Shown: positions 4,718 to 5,743 of the stretch, in pieces
How positions within the stretch are numbered: position 1 is the first letter of the stretch
Layout of the letters: each line of letters starts with the position of its first letter
Assembly (NCBI GenBank): GCA_016209245.1
Contig: JACQWN010000020.1
Location: 1 to 5,743, forward strand
Length of the DNA stretch: 5,743 nucleotides
Source: Bacteroidia bacterium
GTDB lineage: Bacteria; Bacteroidota; Bacteroidia; Bacteroidales; BM523
Reading direction: 5' to 3'
The notes under the pieces: generated by a model
Told to the model about the DNA's origin: nothing
Database searches by the model: none
The model's input: only the letters and a program-made list of their open reading frames with translations
Position numbers and translations under genes: made by a program

Positions 4718-5743
4718 ACCCGTTAAACAAAGGACAATTCACCGGTTGTGAATTTACAGGTTTAACCTGCGGACTCAAAGGTGTATTCTATGCAACAGAA
4801 ATCTCCGGTTGCACTTTCAGCAATATGGTGCAGGGAATCGTAATTAAACAGTTTGTTACGAAACTTGGCAATAATATTATTGATAACAATGTTTTCAATA
4901 ATGTCCGTGAAAATATATATATACAGGGCGGTTATCTCGATGATATTATTAATAATACTTTCACGGGTATCTATTCTGATTTGAAACAAGATGGTTACGG
5001 CGTTTATGTTGTAAGCAGCGGTGCATTTCATATCGAAAAGAATAGTTTTGACGGTTCGGCCAGTTTGAATCCATTATCCGGTGGCGCTACTTATGGCGTT
5101 GTTACGGAAAATTCCGGAGCACTTGGCGGCATTATTTTCGATAATAATTTCGCAAATACCGACTTCGGCATCCAGACCCAGGACAACAATGAAAATCTTG
5201 TAATACGATGTAATACATTTACAAACAATGGCACATATTCGCTTTATGTTTACGACGGACAATTGAAACAACAAGGTGTAAACTGCAGTCCGACCAATCC
5301 GCCCAACAGGAATGAAAACCAGGCGGGAAATGAATGGACAAGTTCCTGCATAGATAATCAGAATATTTTTATTGGAAAAGGTGTACATTTCGATTATTAT
5401 GCACATAACCTGAATATTGACAATACTCCTTCAACGATTCCGGAATGCAGTCAGCAGTGGTGGAAAACCATGCACCTGAAGGTATGTGCCGTAAGGAAAA
5501 CTTCAACATCGTGCAACTCATACCTGCCCGGGTTACCGGCGCCACCGCCCGAAACTCCTTATGAGCAATATATTTTCTTAATTAAACAAAAGATTGACGA
5601 AAATAATGAGCGGATAAATTACCTGCTCGATGAAATACCCATGGTTGCTGCCAATACCGACGGCGGAAATACAACCGCTTTGGTAGCGAAGATTAATAAC
5701 CTGTCGTTGACCGGCGGGCAACTGAAAAACATACTGCTTTCTT
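4684..5743 (+). CDS. Fragment 5: second beta-helix continued and start of helical C-terminal region (open at window edge)
   Basis: From IDAKGTGFNTVNPLNKGQF at 4684 this frame carries on the second beta-helix with no stop to the edge (about 353 codons). Beta-helix coils are seen as GCEFTGLTCGLKGV, ISGCTFSNMVQGIVI, NIIDNNVFNNVRENIYI, IINNTFTGI, HIEKNSFDG and FDNNFANTDFGIQT. A Cys-bearing segment follows with CSPTNPPNRNENQAG, a Pro-rich linker PGLPAPPPETPYEQY, and a predicted helical region IKQKIDENNERINYLLDE then NTDGGNTTALVAKINNLS. From memory, such a helical segment is often seen near the C-terminal part of similar Bacteroidetes proteins, before the sorting domain. There is no real start: the same frame is closed by TAA at 4636-4638 and the first in-frame ATG is at 4825, inside the helix. 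Confidence 0.85.
   Translation, partial: MDAKGTGFNTVNPLNKGQFTGCEFTGLTCGLKGVFYATEISGCTFSNMVQGIVIKQFVTKLGNNIIDNNVFNNVRENIYIQGGYLDDIINNTFTGIYSDLKQDGYGVYVVSSGAFHIEKNSFDGSASLNPLSGGATYGVVTENSGALGGIIFDNNFANTDFGIQTQDNNENLVIRCNTFTNNGTYSLYVYDGQLKQQGVNCSPTNPPNRNENQAGNEWTSSCIDNQNIFIGKGVHFDYYAHNLNIDNTPSTIPECSQQWWKTMHLKVCAVRKTSTSCNSYLPGLPAPPPETPYEQYIFLIKQKIDENNERINYLLDEIPMVAANTDGGNTTALVAKINNLSLTGGQLKNILLS

Larger units (their letters stand above)
894..5743 (+). pseudogene. Broken gene for a giant secreted beta-helix/SprB-repeat protein, probable T9SS cargo
   Basis: Four coding lesions split what reads as one gene of at least about 1,580 codons. They are a miniature element at 1416-1524 that adds a TGA, a -1 frameshift near 3128-3134, TAA at 3350-3352, and a -1 frameshift near 4682-4684. 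Protein homology runs straight across each lesion. The restored order is signal peptide, DNRLRE domain, beta-helix with a choice-of-anchor-Q-like end, beta-sandwich-like region, SprB repeat, second beta-helix, then the start of a helical region. The gene leaves the window open. Such proteins are normally exported by Sec, moved across the outer membrane by the T9SS, and held on the surface as adhesins or carbohydrate-binding proteins. The sorting domain would be at the unseen C-terminus, so T9SS export is inferred. The single-base lesions could be sequencing errors. The element insertion cannot be explained that way. Confidence 0.85.

Noticed and set aside
4762..5406. Minus-strand open frames (4762-5031 and 5074-5406)
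   Set aside because: They are opposite fragment 5, which has regular beta-helix coils. Their apparent products look like random complements of N/I/T-rich coding sequence.

Overview
The window looks like chromosomal DNA of a Bacteroidota (Bacteroidetes) species. It is AT-rich and lacks clear Shine-Dalgarno sites. It has a good Bacteroidetes-type promoter (TTG, 20 bp, TAnnTTTG) and carries a very large secreted multidomain protein with a SprB repeat, as is typical of cargo of the type IX secretion system (T9SS).

Layout. Bases 1-696 on the minus strand hold the first 232 codons of a family 4-like glycosyltransferase, whose C-terminal half lies beyond the left edge. Bases 697-893 are a divergent intergenic region with promoter-like boxes for both directions. 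From 894 to the right edge, the plus strand holds one broken gene for a surface or secreted protein of at least about 1,580 residues. Reading across its lesions, the domain order is: signal peptide, DNRLRE (CBM96-like) domain, right-handed parallel beta-helix ending in a choice-of-anchor-Q-type motif, a beta-sandwich-like region, one SprB repeat, a second beta-helix, and the start of a helical C-terminal region. Any T9SS C-terminal sorting domain would be outside the window.

The main result is that the separate open frames on the plus strand are pieces of this single gene. A miniature inverted-repeat element of about 105 bp (1416-1524, bounded by CTAG on both sides) sits inside the DNRLRE domain and brings in a TGA stop. 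Removing the element and one CTAG joins the two halves in frame and completes the domain. Further on there is a -1 frameshift near 3128-3134, an in-frame TAA at 3350-3352, and a second -1 frameshift near 4682-4684. The frames starting at 1650 and 3383 begin at TTG codons inside continuous homology and are not real gene starts. The locus is most simply a decaying pseudogene, although sequencing error could explain the single-base lesions.

I see no defence system, CRISPR array, tRNA or rRNA. The notable items are the exact disruption by the miniature element, the several lesions, and a sharp base-composition change at the end of the first beta-helix.
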